Shown piece by piece: positions 42,060-51,130 of a stretch of DNA of 64,000 nucleotides. The stretch spans positions 1 through 64,000 of the forward strand of contig JAWXUF010000003.1 in NCBI GenBank assembly GCA_044432865.1, given 5' to 3'. Positions within the stretch are counted from its first letter, which is position 1. Each line of letters opens with the position of its first letter. Source of the stretch: JAWXUE01 sp044432865 (GTDB lineage Bacteria; Bacillota_I; Bacilli_A; Acholeplasmatales; Anaeroplasmataceae). Made by a program: the position numbers and the translations under genes. The notes beneath the pieces were generated by a model, which did no database searches, was not told the origin of the DNA, and saw only the letters and a list, made by a program, of their open reading frames with translations.

Positions 42060-43676
42060 ATGGAAGTTATTAACGTAAATGGATCGTTATTAAAAAAGAT
42101 GGTAATAAATGGTGCAATTAATTTAAAGAATAATTATCAAGAAATAGATAGACTTAACGTGTTCCCCGTACCAGACGGTGACACTGGAACAAATATGCAA
42201 ATGACTATGATGGCTGGAGTTAAAGAGATTTCTAATTTAGAAACTAACTCTGTGACTGAAGTAGCAAAAAAACTTTCTAGAGGATTACTAATGGGAGCTC
42301 GCGGAAATTCGGGAGTAATCTTATCACAATACTTTAGAGGCCTTTTTATAGGAACTGAAAAAATTAAAGGTAGCGAAGCAACTGTAGCTGAATTCATCGA
42401 CTGTTTAGTTTCAGGATATGAAGTTGCATATAAAGCAGTTATGGAACCTGTTGAGGGTACAATCTTAACTGTAGTACGCGAAGCTGCACAATTTGTTGAA
42501 AAAAACAAAGGTCAATATAAAACAATTAACGAAGTTTTAGATGCATATGTAAAACAAGCTAATATTTCTTTAGAAAACACACCAAATTTATTACCAGTAT
42601 TAAAAGAAGCAGGAGTTGTAGATAGTGGAGGAGCTGGATTCGTAAAAGTTATCGATGGTATGATAATGGCTATGAACGGTGAAATGCTAGAATACGATAA
42701 TTCAAAAAACACAAATACAAATGAAGTTATGAGTTTAGATGGAGTAGACATTAAGTTTGGATACTGTACTGAGTTCATCTTACAATTAAAAAATGAGAAT
42801 GATTTTTCAGAATCTGATTTAAAGGGTCCATTAAGCTTACTTGGTGACTCTTTAGTTGTAGTTCAAGATGAAGATTTAGTTAAAATTCATGTACATACGA
42901 ATGAGCCAGGAAAAGCGTTAAATTTAGCTCAAAAATATGGTGAATTCAAGACTTTAAAAATCGAAAACATGCGTGAACAACACAGTAATTTAGTTGATAT
43001 TGCCCCAAAACCTAAGAAAAAACAAGCAATTATTGCTGTTTGCTTCGGTGATGGAGTAAAAGAAACATTTTCAGGATTAGGTGTAGATTATATTATTGAT
43101 GGTGGTCAAACTATGAATCCACCAACAGAAGAATTCGTTAAAGCAGTTGAAGCTGTTAACGCTGAAAGTGTAATCATTATTCCGAATAATTCAAATGTAA
43201 TATTATCAGCTGAACAAGCTGCTAAAATTTGTACGGATGTAGAAATTCACGTATTAAAAGCTAAAACTATCCCTCATGGGTATGCTTCTTTAATGGTTTT
43301 TGATCCAAGTGCTGAAGCAAAAGCTAATTTTAACGAAATGCAAGATGCTGTTAAAAATGTAAATTCAGGAGAAGTTACATTTGCTGTTAGAGACACTGAA
43401 ATTAATAACATTAAAATTACATCTGGTGATTTTATTGGTATTGTAAATGGTCAAATTATTTCATCATTTGCTAAGCGTGTTGATACGTCAAAAGCAGTAT
43501 TAGATGCTTCTATTAATGCAGATTCTCAAATCGCAACTATTTTTGCAGGAAAAGATTCATGTGAAGACGAATTAGAATTATTAGAAAAACATTGTTATGC
43601 ATTAAATAAAGATATTGAAGTTGAGGTTATTGAAGGTAATCAAGACATTTATTCATATATTATAGCTGTAGAGTAG
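42060..43676 (+). CDS. fakA: fatty acid kinase subunit A (DAK2 family)
   Basis: The 538-aa protein (YloV family) phosphorylates fatty acids presented by DegV/FakB. The N-terminal DhaL-like kinase domain has the Mg-ADP motif NVFPVPDGDTGTNMQMTM and GARGNSGVILSQYFRG. A middle domain contains FGYCTEFILQL and VVVQDEDLVKIHVHTNEPG, and a C-terminal DegV-like domain follows. Bacillus has yloU (Asp23) just upstream; it is missing here. A terminator follows. Confidence 0.93.
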   Translation: MEVINVNGSLLKKMVINGAINLKNNYQEIDRLNVFPVPDGDTGTNMQMTMMAGVKEISNLETNSVTEVAKKLSRGLLMGARGNSGVILSQYFRGLFIGTEKIKGSEATVAEFIDCLVSGYEVAYKAVMEPVEGTILTVVREAAQFVEKNKGQYKTINEVLDAYVKQANISLENTPNLLPVLKEAGVVDSGGAGFVKVIDGMIMAMNGEMLEYDNSKNTNTNEVMSLDGVDIKFGYCTEFILQLKNENDFSESDLKGPLSLLGDSLVVVQDEDLVKIHVHTNEPGKALNLAQKYGEFKTLKIENMREQHSNLVDIAPKPKKKQAIIAVCFGDGVKETFSGLGVDYIIDGGQTMNPPTEEFVKAVEAVNAESVIIIPNNSNVILSAEQAAKICTDVEIHVLKAKTIPHGYASLMVFDPSAEAKANFNEMQDAVKNVNSGEVTFAVRDTEINNIKITSGDFIGIVNGQIISSFAKRVDTSKAVLDASINADSQIATIFAGKDSCEDELELLEKHCYALNKDIEVEVIEGNQDIYSYIIAVE

Positions 43677-43707
43677 AAAAAATCAGAAAAATCTTCTGAT
43701 TTTTTCT
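43675..43707 (+). terminator. terminator of fakA
   Basis: A 14-bp stem (43675-43688 with 43694-43707) with loop AAATC; the T run is part of the 3' arm. Confidence 0.75.
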
Positions 43708-43757
43708 ATTTAAATTGAATTTATTATATTTGTATTCGAAAGGGGGAGATTTTGATT

Positions 43758-45215
43758 ATGGATTTAAACATGATAAATGGACTAGGTCCGGATAAGCGTC
43801 AAACTATGTATAAAAATGACATACTTGATGTTGAAAAGTTAGTTAAAATTTTACCTTCTACGATAAATTTTTACGAACCTATAGATATAAATACAATTAA
43901 AGAGAGTGCTAAAGTTACTCTTGAGGTCGTAATTTTGAGTTACATTGAAACTCTAAATGATGATGAAAAACTTTGCTTTACTGTTAGTTGTGGTGGTAAA
44001 GAACTAAATGCAGTTATTAAAAATCACCCTTCTATCAAAAAGAAGGTTAATCCAGGAAAAAAAATTAAAATATATGGTTTTTTTGACCTGGATAGTAAAG
44101 AAATTGATATCGAAACTATGTTTGATATTAATGAAGATGTTTTTGAAAGTATTTACGAAGTTGGTGGTTTAGCATCAAGTTTGATTCAAAATTTCACTGA
44201 AAAAGGTCTTCAAATTCTTGGTACTGTTAGGAATGAAATTCCTACATATATTAAGGAAAAGTTAGGTGTAAAAACATATTTATCTATTTTAAATGATATT
44301 CATATGCCTAAATCACAAGAAATATTTATGAAAGCAATAAAAAATTATACTTATGAAATTTTCTTTAATTTCTTTGTAAGTTATTATTATTATATTGTTA
44401 GTACATCTACTAAAAGAATTGAAGAAAATAAGTTGGATCCTGTTAAGGTTAATTCTGTTATAAATTCTTTTGATGATTTTGCTACAATAGAAAAAAAGAA
44501 AAATATAAACGAAATATTAAATGAATTTAAAAAACCATTTTATACTAATATAGTATTAGAAAACTTTACTAATGAAGATAAAGTTTTTGCTACAATGGCA
44601 CTAATTATTACAAAAGTTAGTATGAAAAAACAAGTTGTAATCATTGCTAAAGAAAATTTTGAGTTATATACTTCTTTAAAAGAAGAGTTATTAAAATATA
44701 ATGTTAAAGTAGATATTATGGCTAGAAAAGGCCGAAATAAAGAGAATTTTTCACAATTTAATTCTGGTAAATATGATGTGTTAATAACACCTCCAGTAAA
44801 TTTTGAAACTATATCAACACAAGATGTTGGATTAGTTATTTGTGATGATGAACAATTGAATATTTTCAAAAGATATTCTTTAAATTGTAATAATACTGAT
44901 TCATTATTCTTTACTAAAACAAAATATGGAAGAGGCATAAACAAACAAATTTTCAAAAATATTGATATTATAAATTTAGAAGTAGAAAATAAATCTTTAA
45001 AAGATGTTATGTTTGATAATTTACTAAATAATGAAAATTATAAAATTCTATATAATTTATTAGATGAAGAATGTGTTAATGAGCTAATTAATTCAAGTTC
45101 TATTGATGCGTATGATTTTATTGTGAATAAAAGATTCAAAGAAGATAAAAATAATTATGAATACTTTAAAAAATTAATTGATGATTTAGTTAATGTTGTA
45201 CCTATAAAAAAATAA
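43758..45215 (+). CDS. RecG-like protein lacking helicase ATPase motifs
   Basis: The 485-aa protein sits where recG lies in Bacilli (fakA-recG-plsX). The N-terminus INGLGPDKRQTMYKNDILDV with KLVKILPSTINFYEP matches the RecG wedge start, and an OB-like part (KVTLEVVILSYIE to GKKIKIYGFFD) follows. LNDIHMPKSQEIFMKAIKN resembles the RecG IHxPxs helix. The first helicase lobe is recognisable but its Walker A is gone (VLENFTNEDKVFATMAL), DEQH is CDDEQL, and the TATPIPRT segment is TKTKYGRG. The second lobe is largely missing (485 versus about 680 aa). The frame is intact for 1.4 kb, which argues against a simple pseudogene; a DNA-binding, non-ATPase role is possible. ATG 43758 follows GGGGGAG by 9 nt. 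Confidence 0.68.
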   Translation: MDLNMINGLGPDKRQTMYKNDILDVEKLVKILPSTINFYEPIDINTIKESAKVTLEVVILSYIETLNDDEKLCFTVSCGGKELNAVIKNHPSIKKKVNPGKKIKIYGFFDLDSKEIDIETMFDINEDVFESIYEVGGLASSLIQNFTEKGLQILGTVRNEIPTYIKEKLGVKTYLSILNDIHMPKSQEIFMKAIKNYTYEIFFNFFVSYYYYIVSTSTKRIEENKLDPVKVNSVINSFDDFATIEKKKNINEILNEFKKPFYTNIVLENFTNEDKVFATMALIITKVSMKKQVVIIAKENFELYTSLKEELLKYNVKVDIMARKGRNKENFSQFNSGKYDVLITPPVNFETISTQDVGLVICDDEQLNIFKRYSLNCNNTDSLFFTKTKYGRGINKQIFKNIDIINLEVENKSLKDVMFDNLLNNENYKILYNLLDEECVNELINSSSIDAYDFIVNKRFKEDKNNYEYFKKLIDDLVNVVPIKK

Positions 45216-45233
45216 TCTAGGAGGTATTTTACT

Positions 45234-46241
45234 ATGATGAAAATTGCTGTTGATGCTATGGGTGGTGACTTTGGTTGTAAAACTACAGTTGAAGGTGCTA
45301 TTCTTGCAGTAAAAAAATTTAAAGATATTGAGATTGTTCTTTATGGTGATGAAGAACAAATTAAACCTCATTTAACAGATTCTACAAGGATTTCTGTAGT
45401 GCATACAGATTCTGCAGTTGATATGGGAGAAAAAGACCCTGTAAAACAAATTAGAAATAACCGTAAAAGTTCTTTAGTATTATCTATGAGAAGTGCTAAA
45501 GAAGGTGAGACAGATGCTGTTGTTACAGCAGGACCTACTCAAGCTGTAATTGTTGGAGCGCATTTAATAATTAAAAGATTACCACAAATGTCTAGGGTTG
45601 CTTTATGTCCTATAATTCCTTCTTTTGATAAAAGAGGTAAGTTGATGTTGGATGTTGGTGCTAATGTTGAATTAAAACCAGAACATTTATTAGATTTAAC
45701 TATCTTTGCTTCTGTTGCTGCAAAAGAATTTTTAAATGTTGAAAGTCCAAAAGTTGGATTATTAAATATTGGAACAGAACCAGGAAAAGGTAGAGAGTTC
45801 GAAAAAGAAGTTGCTAGACTATTAACTGAAAGTCCAAGAATTAATTTCTATGGAAATGTTGAAACAAAAGAAATTATTACAAATGAATGTGACATTTTAG
45901 TTACTGATGGATTCACTGGAAATATGGTTATGAAAACTATGGAAGGTGTAGCTAAAGGTATGGGTGAAATTCTTAAAGAAGAAATTGCATCGTCTACAAA
46001 AGGTAAAATCGGTTATTTATTCATGAAGAAAAATTTAAAAAATTACAAAAAACGTTTAGATGCTTCTGAAATTGGTGGAGCAATGATTATTGGTATTAAT
46101 GTACCAGTTATTAAAGCTCATGGAAATAGTGATGGATATGCATTCTTTAATGCAATTAGACAAGCGAGAAGTTTGGTTTCAAATGATATTATAAATAAGG
46201 TTACTGCATGTTTACCTGTAAGAGAAGAAATGCATGAATAA
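45234..46241 (+). CDS. plsX: phosphate acyltransferase PlsX
   Basis: The 335-aa enzyme interconverts acyl-ACP and acyl phosphate for phospholipid synthesis. It starts KIAVDAMGGDFGCKTTVEGA and contains KDPVKQIRNNRKSSLVLSM, AGPTQAVIVGAHLI and LVTDGFTGNMVMKTMEGVAK. In Bacillus it is followed by fabD, fabG and acpA before rnc; here rnc is adjacent. AGGAGG serves ATG 45234 or 45237. Confidence 0.95.
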   Translation: MMKIAVDAMGGDFGCKTTVEGAILAVKKFKDIEIVLYGDEEQIKPHLTDSTRISVVHTDSAVDMGEKDPVKQIRNNRKSSLVLSMRSAKEGETDAVVTAGPTQAVIVGAHLIIKRLPQMSRVALCPIIPSFDKRGKLMLDVGANVELKPEHLLDLTIFASVAAKEFLNVESPKVGLLNIGTEPGKGREFEKEVARLLTESPRINFYGNVETKEIITNECDILVTDGFTGNMVMKTMEGVAKGMGEILKEEIASSTKGKIGYLFMKKNLKNYKKRLDASEIGGAMIIGINVPVIKAHGNSDGYAFFNAIRQARSLVSNDIINKVTACLPVREEMHE

Positions 46242-46899
46242 TTATAATGATTTAGAAGAAGTTATTGGATATAAATTTAAAAATTTAGATCATATAAATT
46301 TAGCTTTTACCCATTCTAGCTATGCAAATGAACATTATACAAAAAGTAATGAAACAATGGAGTTTTTAGGGGATTCTGTACTTGATTTATGTATTGGACA
46401 TTATTTATTTAAAAATGTCGATATCGACGAAGGTGAAATGACTAAGTTAAGAGCCTCATATGTTTGTGAGGAAGCTTTAGCGTTTTATGCTAATAAAATA
46501 AACTTATCTAAATATTTAAAATTAGGTAATGGTGAAGAATTACTTGGAGGAAGAACAAGACAAGCATTAATAGCAGATGCATTTGAAGCAATGTTAGGGG
46601 CTGTATTTCTTGATTCTTCATTTGATGAGTGTGATAAGGTAGTTAATAAGGTTGTAATACCATATCTTCAGTTTATTGATATATTGGATTATAAATCTAA
46701 ATTACAAGAATTGATGCAAGCCGATAAACGTACTATTGTATATGATATTATTAATGACGAAGGACCTGCTCATAACAAAACATTCGAAGCCGAAGTTAAA
46801 CTAGAAAACAATATTGTTTTAGGTAGAGGTAAAGGAAAAACTAAAAAAGAGGCTGAGCAACATGCTGCAAAAGCCGCTTTGAGTAAAATAGCAAAATAG
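46234..46899 (+). CDS. rnc: ribonuclease III
   Basis: The 221-aa double-strand RNase has the catalytic signature ETMEFLGDSVLDLCIGHYLF, the second metal-binding region LIADAFEAMLGAVFLD and a C-terminal dsRNA-binding domain (about 150-221) ending TKKEAEQHAAKAALSKI. It processes rRNA precursors. It overlaps plsX by 8 nt. Confidence 0.96.
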   Translation: MNNYNDLEEVIGYKFKNLDHINLAFTHSSYANEHYTKSNETMEFLGDSVLDLCIGHYLFKNVDIDEGEMTKLRASYVCEEALAFYANKINLSKYLKLGNGEELLGGRTRQALIADAFEAMLGAVFLDSSFDECDKVVNKVVIPYLQFIDILDYKSKLQELMQADKRTIVYDIINDEGPAHNKTFEAEVKLENNIVLGRGKGKTKKEAEQHAAKAALSKIAK

Positions 46900-46923
46900 A
46901 ACTTTTATAGTTCTATTTTTTTT
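46895..46923 (+). terminator. terminator of rnc
   Basis: AATAGAACT (46895-46903), TTTAT loop, AGTTCTATT (46909-46917), T run. Confidence 0.88.
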
Positions 46924-46944
46924 AATGCATAATTTGTAGAAGTA

Positions 46945-46953
46945 TGTTAAAAT
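46945..46953 (+). promoter_or_regulatory. extended -10 promoter of the phosphodiesterase pair
   Basis: TGTTAAAAT, 31 nt before the first gene, with TTGGAGG as its ribosome binding site. Confidence 0.4.
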
Positions 46954-46984
46954 TTAAATTGAAAAATATATTTGGAGGTATTGT

Positions 46985-48052
46985 ATGAAAAAATTATTAG
47001 CGCATGATTCAGTTAATACTGTACAAAGTATCAAAAAGTATTATAAGTTAGAACAAGAACATCCATCTAATCCTTTGCTGGATGAAATGTTTGAAAAACA
47101 TAAACCTAAGCATGTTATTTTAATGTGTCTAGATGGGTTAGGATATAGTTTCTTAAATCATACTCCATATTTTAATGAAAATGTATTAGAGAAAGTTGAT
47201 ACAGTTTTCCCACCAACAACAGCGTGTGCTACTATAACACTGCAAACAGGATTATATCCATGTGAACATGGCTGGATAGGTTGGTCGCAATACTTTAAGG
47301 GTTTTGATGATTGCATCGAGTTATTTACTGGAAAAAGTTTCTATACTGATGATGTTTATGATTATAATGAAGTTATAAAAGATATAAAATTTGATGCGTT
47401 TTATAATCACATAGAAAACTCTAAAATTTATTTTCCAGGGGCTGATAAATTTTATCCAAATAATTATGAAACAATCAAAGCACAATTTGATGAAGTTAAA
47501 AAACAAATTAATGAAAATGAAAATACTTTCTCATATATGTACTGGAATGAACCAGATGGAATTTTACATAGAGAAGGTAGTAAATCACAAAATGTAATTA
47601 ATCTTATTAAAGAAATTGAATCTCAAGTTAAAGAAGGAATTTCTTTATTAGAAGATGTTTTAGTAATTGTTACGGCTGATCATGGTCATATAGATAATGA
47701 AATAATTGAAATAAGAGATCATCCAGAAATATTAGAATGTTTAGTAACTAAACCATCAATAGAACCGCGATTTACAAATTTCTTTATTAAAGAAGGATAT
47801 GAGAAAAAATTCATTGATGCTATAAATCCTTTTTTAGATAAATTTGATTTATACTCAAAAGAAGAATTTCTTAATTTAGAGTTTTTTAATAGAGGCGTTC
47901 ATCATTTTAAAATAAATGAATTTTTAGGTGATTATGTTTTAATAGCAAATGATAAGTATATACTAAACTTAAAAGATAAGTTTTATGCTTCAGCTCACGC
48001 TGGATGTACAGAAATTGAAATGGAAATACCACTAATTGTTATTGCAAAATAA
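46985..48052 (+). CDS. alkaline phosphatase superfamily phosphodiesterase, copy 1
   Basis: The 355-aa protein belongs to the type I phosphodiesterase/nucleotide pyrophosphatase group. It has the first metal Asp in ILMCLDGLGYSF, the nucleophile Thr in VFPPTTACATITLQTG, the second site in IVTADHGHID and a late His in SAHAGCTEIEMEIPL. No signal peptide is present, so it is cytoplasmic. The substrate is unknown. Its paralogue follows 18 nt downstream. Confidence 0.8.
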   Translation: MKKLLAHDSVNTVQSIKKYYKLEQEHPSNPLLDEMFEKHKPKHVILMCLDGLGYSFLNHTPYFNENVLEKVDTVFPPTTACATITLQTGLYPCEHGWIGWSQYFKGFDDCIELFTGKSFYTDDVYDYNEVIKDIKFDAFYNHIENSKIYFPGADKFYPNNYETIKAQFDEVKKQINENENTFSYMYWNEPDGILHREGSKSQNVINLIKEIESQVKEGISLLEDVLVIVTADHGHIDNEIIEIRDHPEILECLVTKPSIEPRFTNFFIKEGYEKKFIDAINPFLDKFDLYSKEEFLNLEFFNRGVHHFKINEFLGDYVLIANDKYILNLKDKFYASAHAGCTEIEMEIPLIVIAK

Positions 48053-48070
48053 ATTATATTGGAGAATAAA

Positions 48071-49150
48071 ATGAGAAAATTATTAAGTAATGATTCAGTT
48101 AATACAATTCAAAGTATAAAAAAATATTATAATTTAAAAAATGAACATAATACAAATGAAAAATTAGATGAATATCTTAATAGCAAAAAACCGAAGCATA
48201 TTGTATTAATGGTTTTAGATGGGTTAGGATATAGTTTTTTAGATAAAGTACCATTCTTAAAAGAACATTGCTTTGAGAAAATTGATACTGTTTTCCCCCC
48301 AACAACAGCATGTGCTACTATAACACTGCAAACTGGATTATATCCATGTGAACATGGCTGGTTAGGTTGGGCTCAATATTTCAAGGAATATGATGCAACG
48401 ATTGAGTTGTTTTCTGGACTAAATTATTCTACAACTGAATTTCAAAATCCAGTAGAAGTAAACAAAGATATTTCATTTACTCCTTTTTACTTAGATATAA
48501 AAAATAATAAGAAATTTTTCCCTAGTTTTGATCCTAATGGTTATGATGAATTTTCTGATTTACTTGATGGTGTTAAAGAACATATTTCATCTCATGAAGA
48601 AACTTTCTCATATGCATACTGGCACGAACCAGATCATGTTCTACATCTAGATGGATCTAATGGAGAAAATACTTTAAAAACATTAAGTGAAATAGATAAT
48701 TTAATTAGAAATTTCTCAAGTGATTTAGAAGATACTGTTGTAATAATAACAGCAGATCATGGACATATCGATTGTAGTGGATTACATTTGAATGATTATC
48801 CTAAACTTACAGAATGTTTTGTTAGGCTACCATCAATTGAACCTAGATGTGTTAACATGTTTATAAAAGATGGAATGGAAGTACAATTTTTAAATGAATG
48901 TAGAAGATTTGAAGAGCATTTTTCTATATTTACAAAAGAAGAATTTTTAAAATCTGATTTCTTTAATAAAGGGAATCATCATCCAAAAGTTAATGATTTT
49001 TTAGGTGATTTCATTTTAATCGCAACAGGTGATTACTTCTTTTACGGTCATAAGCCAGTAGATCCTAATTTGCCTGCGCTTGAATTTAAAAGTATGCATG
49101 CAGGAAATACAAATATTGAAATGGAAATACCTTTAATAATTATCGATTAA
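48071..49150 (+). CDS. alkaline phosphatase superfamily phosphodiesterase, copy 2
   Basis: The 359-aa paralogue of the preceding gene keeps all metal and nucleophile motifs (VLDGLGYSF, VFPPTTACATITLQTG, ITADHGHID, MHAGNTNIEMEIPL). Outside these the two proteins have diverged clearly, except for a 60-nt block around the nucleophile that is nearly identical in DNA. ATG 48071 is 6 nt after GGAG; a TTG at 48059 lacks a site. It leads into dapB with no terminator. Confidence 0.8.
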   Translation: MRKLLSNDSVNTIQSIKKYYNLKNEHNTNEKLDEYLNSKKPKHIVLMVLDGLGYSFLDKVPFLKEHCFEKIDTVFPPTTACATITLQTGLYPCEHGWLGWAQYFKEYDATIELFSGLNYSTTEFQNPVEVNKDISFTPFYLDIKNNKKFFPSFDPNGYDEFSDLLDGVKEHISSHEETFSYAYWHEPDHVLHLDGSNGENTLKTLSEIDNLIRNFSSDLEDTVVIITADHGHIDCSGLHLNDYPKLTECFVRLPSIEPRCVNMFIKDGMEVQFLNECRRFEEHFSIFTKEEFLKSDFFNKGNHHPKVNDFLGDFILIATGDYFFYGHKPVDPNLPALEFKSMHAGNTNIEMEIPLIIID

Positions 49151-49176
49151 CAATCATATAATTTTTTGGTGATTAA

Positions 49177-49830
49177 ATGATAGGTGTAATAGGTATAAGC
49201 GGTAAAATAGGTAATTTCGTTGCTAATTTACTTAAAGAAGAAAACAGTATAATTGGATATGATAAAAATAATTCAAACGAATTTATAACATACGATAATT
49301 ATACTGATTTTTTTAACAATGATTTAGATTTAGTTATTGATTTTTCAAATAGTAATTTATCTAAAGATATATTGTTAGAATGCATAAGAAGAAATATAAA
49401 AGTATTAAGTGGTACATCAAATATCCCTAATCTAAAGGAAATTTCTGATTTTGCATATGGAAAAAAAGTTAGTTTCGTTTATTTAGAAAATTATTCAAAA
49501 GGGATAAATCAATTAATTTCTATTATTGATAAAATTTCTTGTGATAAAAAAGAAATAATAGAAGAACATTACCATAAAAAAACTGACATAAGTCAAACGG
49601 CTATTTCTATAGCGAAGAAACTAGATATTGATAATATAAGTAGTGTTAGAACATTAAAAAGAGAATCTAATCATTATATTAAATTTTATTTTGAAGATGA
49701 AGAGATTGAAATAATTCATAAATGTTTCAGTCCTTATGCATATAAAGATGTTTTAATTAAAGAAATAAATAAAATAAAAAATAGTGATTTTTATTATAAG
49801 TGTGGTATTATAGATGTAAGTAAAAAGTAA
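49177..49830 (+). CDS. dapB: 4-hydroxy-tetrahydrodipicolinate reductase, short
   Basis: The 217-aa protein is a small DapB, the second enzyme of the lysine/diaminopimelate pathway. It has the nucleotide-binding IGVIGISGKIGNFVA, VIDFSN, SGTSN and the substrate motif EEHYHKKTDISQTAISIA (family HHxxKxDxPSGTA, with Gln for Gly). It is 30-50 residues shorter than usual. Its product line also feeds dipicolinate in spore formers. It is followed by dnaD and nth. Confidence 0.8.
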   Translation: MIGVIGISGKIGNFVANLLKEENSIIGYDKNNSNEFITYDNYTDFFNNDLDLVIDFSNSNLSKDILLECIRRNIKVLSGTSNIPNLKEISDFAYGKKVSFVYLENYSKGINQLISIIDKISCDKKEIIEEHYHKKTDISQTAISIAKKLDIDNISSVRTLKRESNHYIKFYFEDEEIEIIHKCFSPYAYKDVLIKEINKIKNSDFYYKCGIIDVSKK

Positions 49831-49843
49831 GGGAGATTTGATT

Positions 49844-50467
49844 ATGCTTAAATATATGATTAAAAAAGGATATGTTGATGTTAATAAGTTGATTTTAGAT
49901 ATTTATCCTAAAATGAATTTAACTGAACAAGAAGTTATTGTTGTATTAAATTTAATTGAATTATATAAAAATAATCAATCTACTCTAGCTGTTTCAAGTT
50001 TATCTAAAAAATTAAACATGTCAAATGATGTTTGTTCAAATAGTTTAAATGGTTTATTAAATAAAGGATACATTTCATTAAATATCGAATATACGAAAAG
50101 TGGAAAAGCGAAAGAAGTATTTGATATTGATGATATTGTAACTACAATTTCAAAAATGATGAATGAAGAAATAAAAACTGAAAAAATTCATGAATCGGAA
50201 AATTTGATAAAAATAGTTATTGATTTCTTAGAAAAAACATTAAATAAATCTCTTTCACCTTTTGAATTAGATTTAGTATTATCATGGATTGATGATGGTG
50301 AAACACTTGATTCAATTAGTAAAGCTGTTGATATATCAGTTAGTAAAGGAATTAATAATTTAAAATATATTGATAAAGTAATACTAGGTTCTAAAAATAA
50401 TCCTGATGCAGTAGTAGATGAGGAAAGTTCAAAAGTATTAGATGATATTTTTAGAAATTTAAAATAA
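49844..50467 (+). CDS. dnaD: DNA replication initiation protein DnaD
   Basis: The 207-aa protein has a winged-helix N-domain (about 1-105, with LTEQEVIVVLNLIELYK and LSKKLNMSNDVCSNSLNGLL) and a C-terminal DnaD/DnaB2 domain (about 118-190, with FLEKTLNKSLSPFELDLVLS and WID). DnaD helps load the helicase at origins and at PriA sites. ATG 49844 lies 9 nt after AAGGGAG. It is coupled to nth by a TAATG overlap, the standard dnaD-nth pair. Confidence 0.88.
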   Translation: MLKYMIKKGYVDVNKLILDIYPKMNLTEQEVIVVLNLIELYKNNQSTLAVSSLSKKLNMSNDVCSNSLNGLLNKGYISLNIEYTKSGKAKEVFDIDDIVTTISKMMNEEIKTEKIHESENLIKIVIDFLEKTLNKSLSPFELDLVLSWIDDGETLDSISKAVDISVSKGINNLKYIDKVILGSKNNPDAVVDEESSKVLDDIFRNLK

Positions 50468-51078
50468 TGAGAGATATAATATTAAACTTTTTAGAAGAAC
50501 TTTTTCCTGATGCTCATTGTGAATTAAATTTTAATAATGATTACGAATTACTAATTAATATTGCACTAAGTGCACAAACTACAGATAAAAAGGTTAATCA
50601 AGTGACTGAGGATTTATTTTTAATTTATCCAAATATCGAAACTTTGCGAAAAGCTAATCCTATCGAAGTAGAACAAATTTTAAAGCCTTTAGGTCTAGCA
50701 AAAGTAAAAGCAAATAGTATAATTAAATGTGCTAATCAAATTTACGACAATTTTAACGGAGTAATTCCACAAGTCCATAAAGACTTAATTTCATTACAAG
50801 GTGTAGGAAATAAGACAGCAAATGTCTTTTTAGCAGTTTTTTGTAATATCCCAACATTCCCTGTTGATACTCATGTAAAAAGAGTAGCAAATCGATTATG
50901 TTTGTCTAAAAGTGATGATGTTATTCAAATAGAAAAAGACTTGATGAATTATTTTGATAAAAATACCTGGATTAAGCTACATCATCAGCTAATCTTCTTC
51001 GGAAGATACTTCTGTACAAGTAAAAACCCAAATTGTAACAAATGTTTACTAAATAAAATTTGTTCCTACAAAATATGA
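50467..51078 (+). CDS. nth: endonuclease III
   Basis: The 203-aa DNA glycosylase/AP lyase has the helix-hairpin-helix LQGVGNKTANVFL with its catalytic Lys, the catalytic Asp in FPVDTHVKRVANRL, and a [4Fe-4S] motif C-x6-C-x2-C-x5-C in FCTSKNPNCNKCLLNKIC. It removes oxidised pyrimidines. It ends with TGA. Confidence 0.96.
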   Translation: MRDIILNFLEELFPDAHCELNFNNDYELLINIALSAQTTDKKVNQVTEDLFLIYPNIETLRKANPIEVEQILKPLGLAKVKANSIIKCANQIYDNFNGVIPQVHKDLISLQGVGNKTANVFLAVFCNIPTFPVDTHVKRVANRLCLSKSDDVIQIEKDLMNYFDKNTWIKLHHQLIFFGRYFCTSKNPNCNKCLLNKICSYKI

Positions 51079-51091
51079 CAATTTTTTGCAA

Positions 51092-51130
51092 ACCTCCTAT
51101 GATAATATAAATCATAGGAGGTGTTTTTTT
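51092..51130 (+). terminator. terminator of nth that also hides the cse60 ribosome binding site
   Basis: A perfect 12-bp stem, ACCTCCTATGAT (51092-51103) with ATCATAGGAGGT (51111-51122), loop AATATAA, is followed by G and T7 (51124-51130). The cse60 ATG is at 51131. The 3' arm contains the cse60 site GGAGG (51117-51121). Confidence 0.8.
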
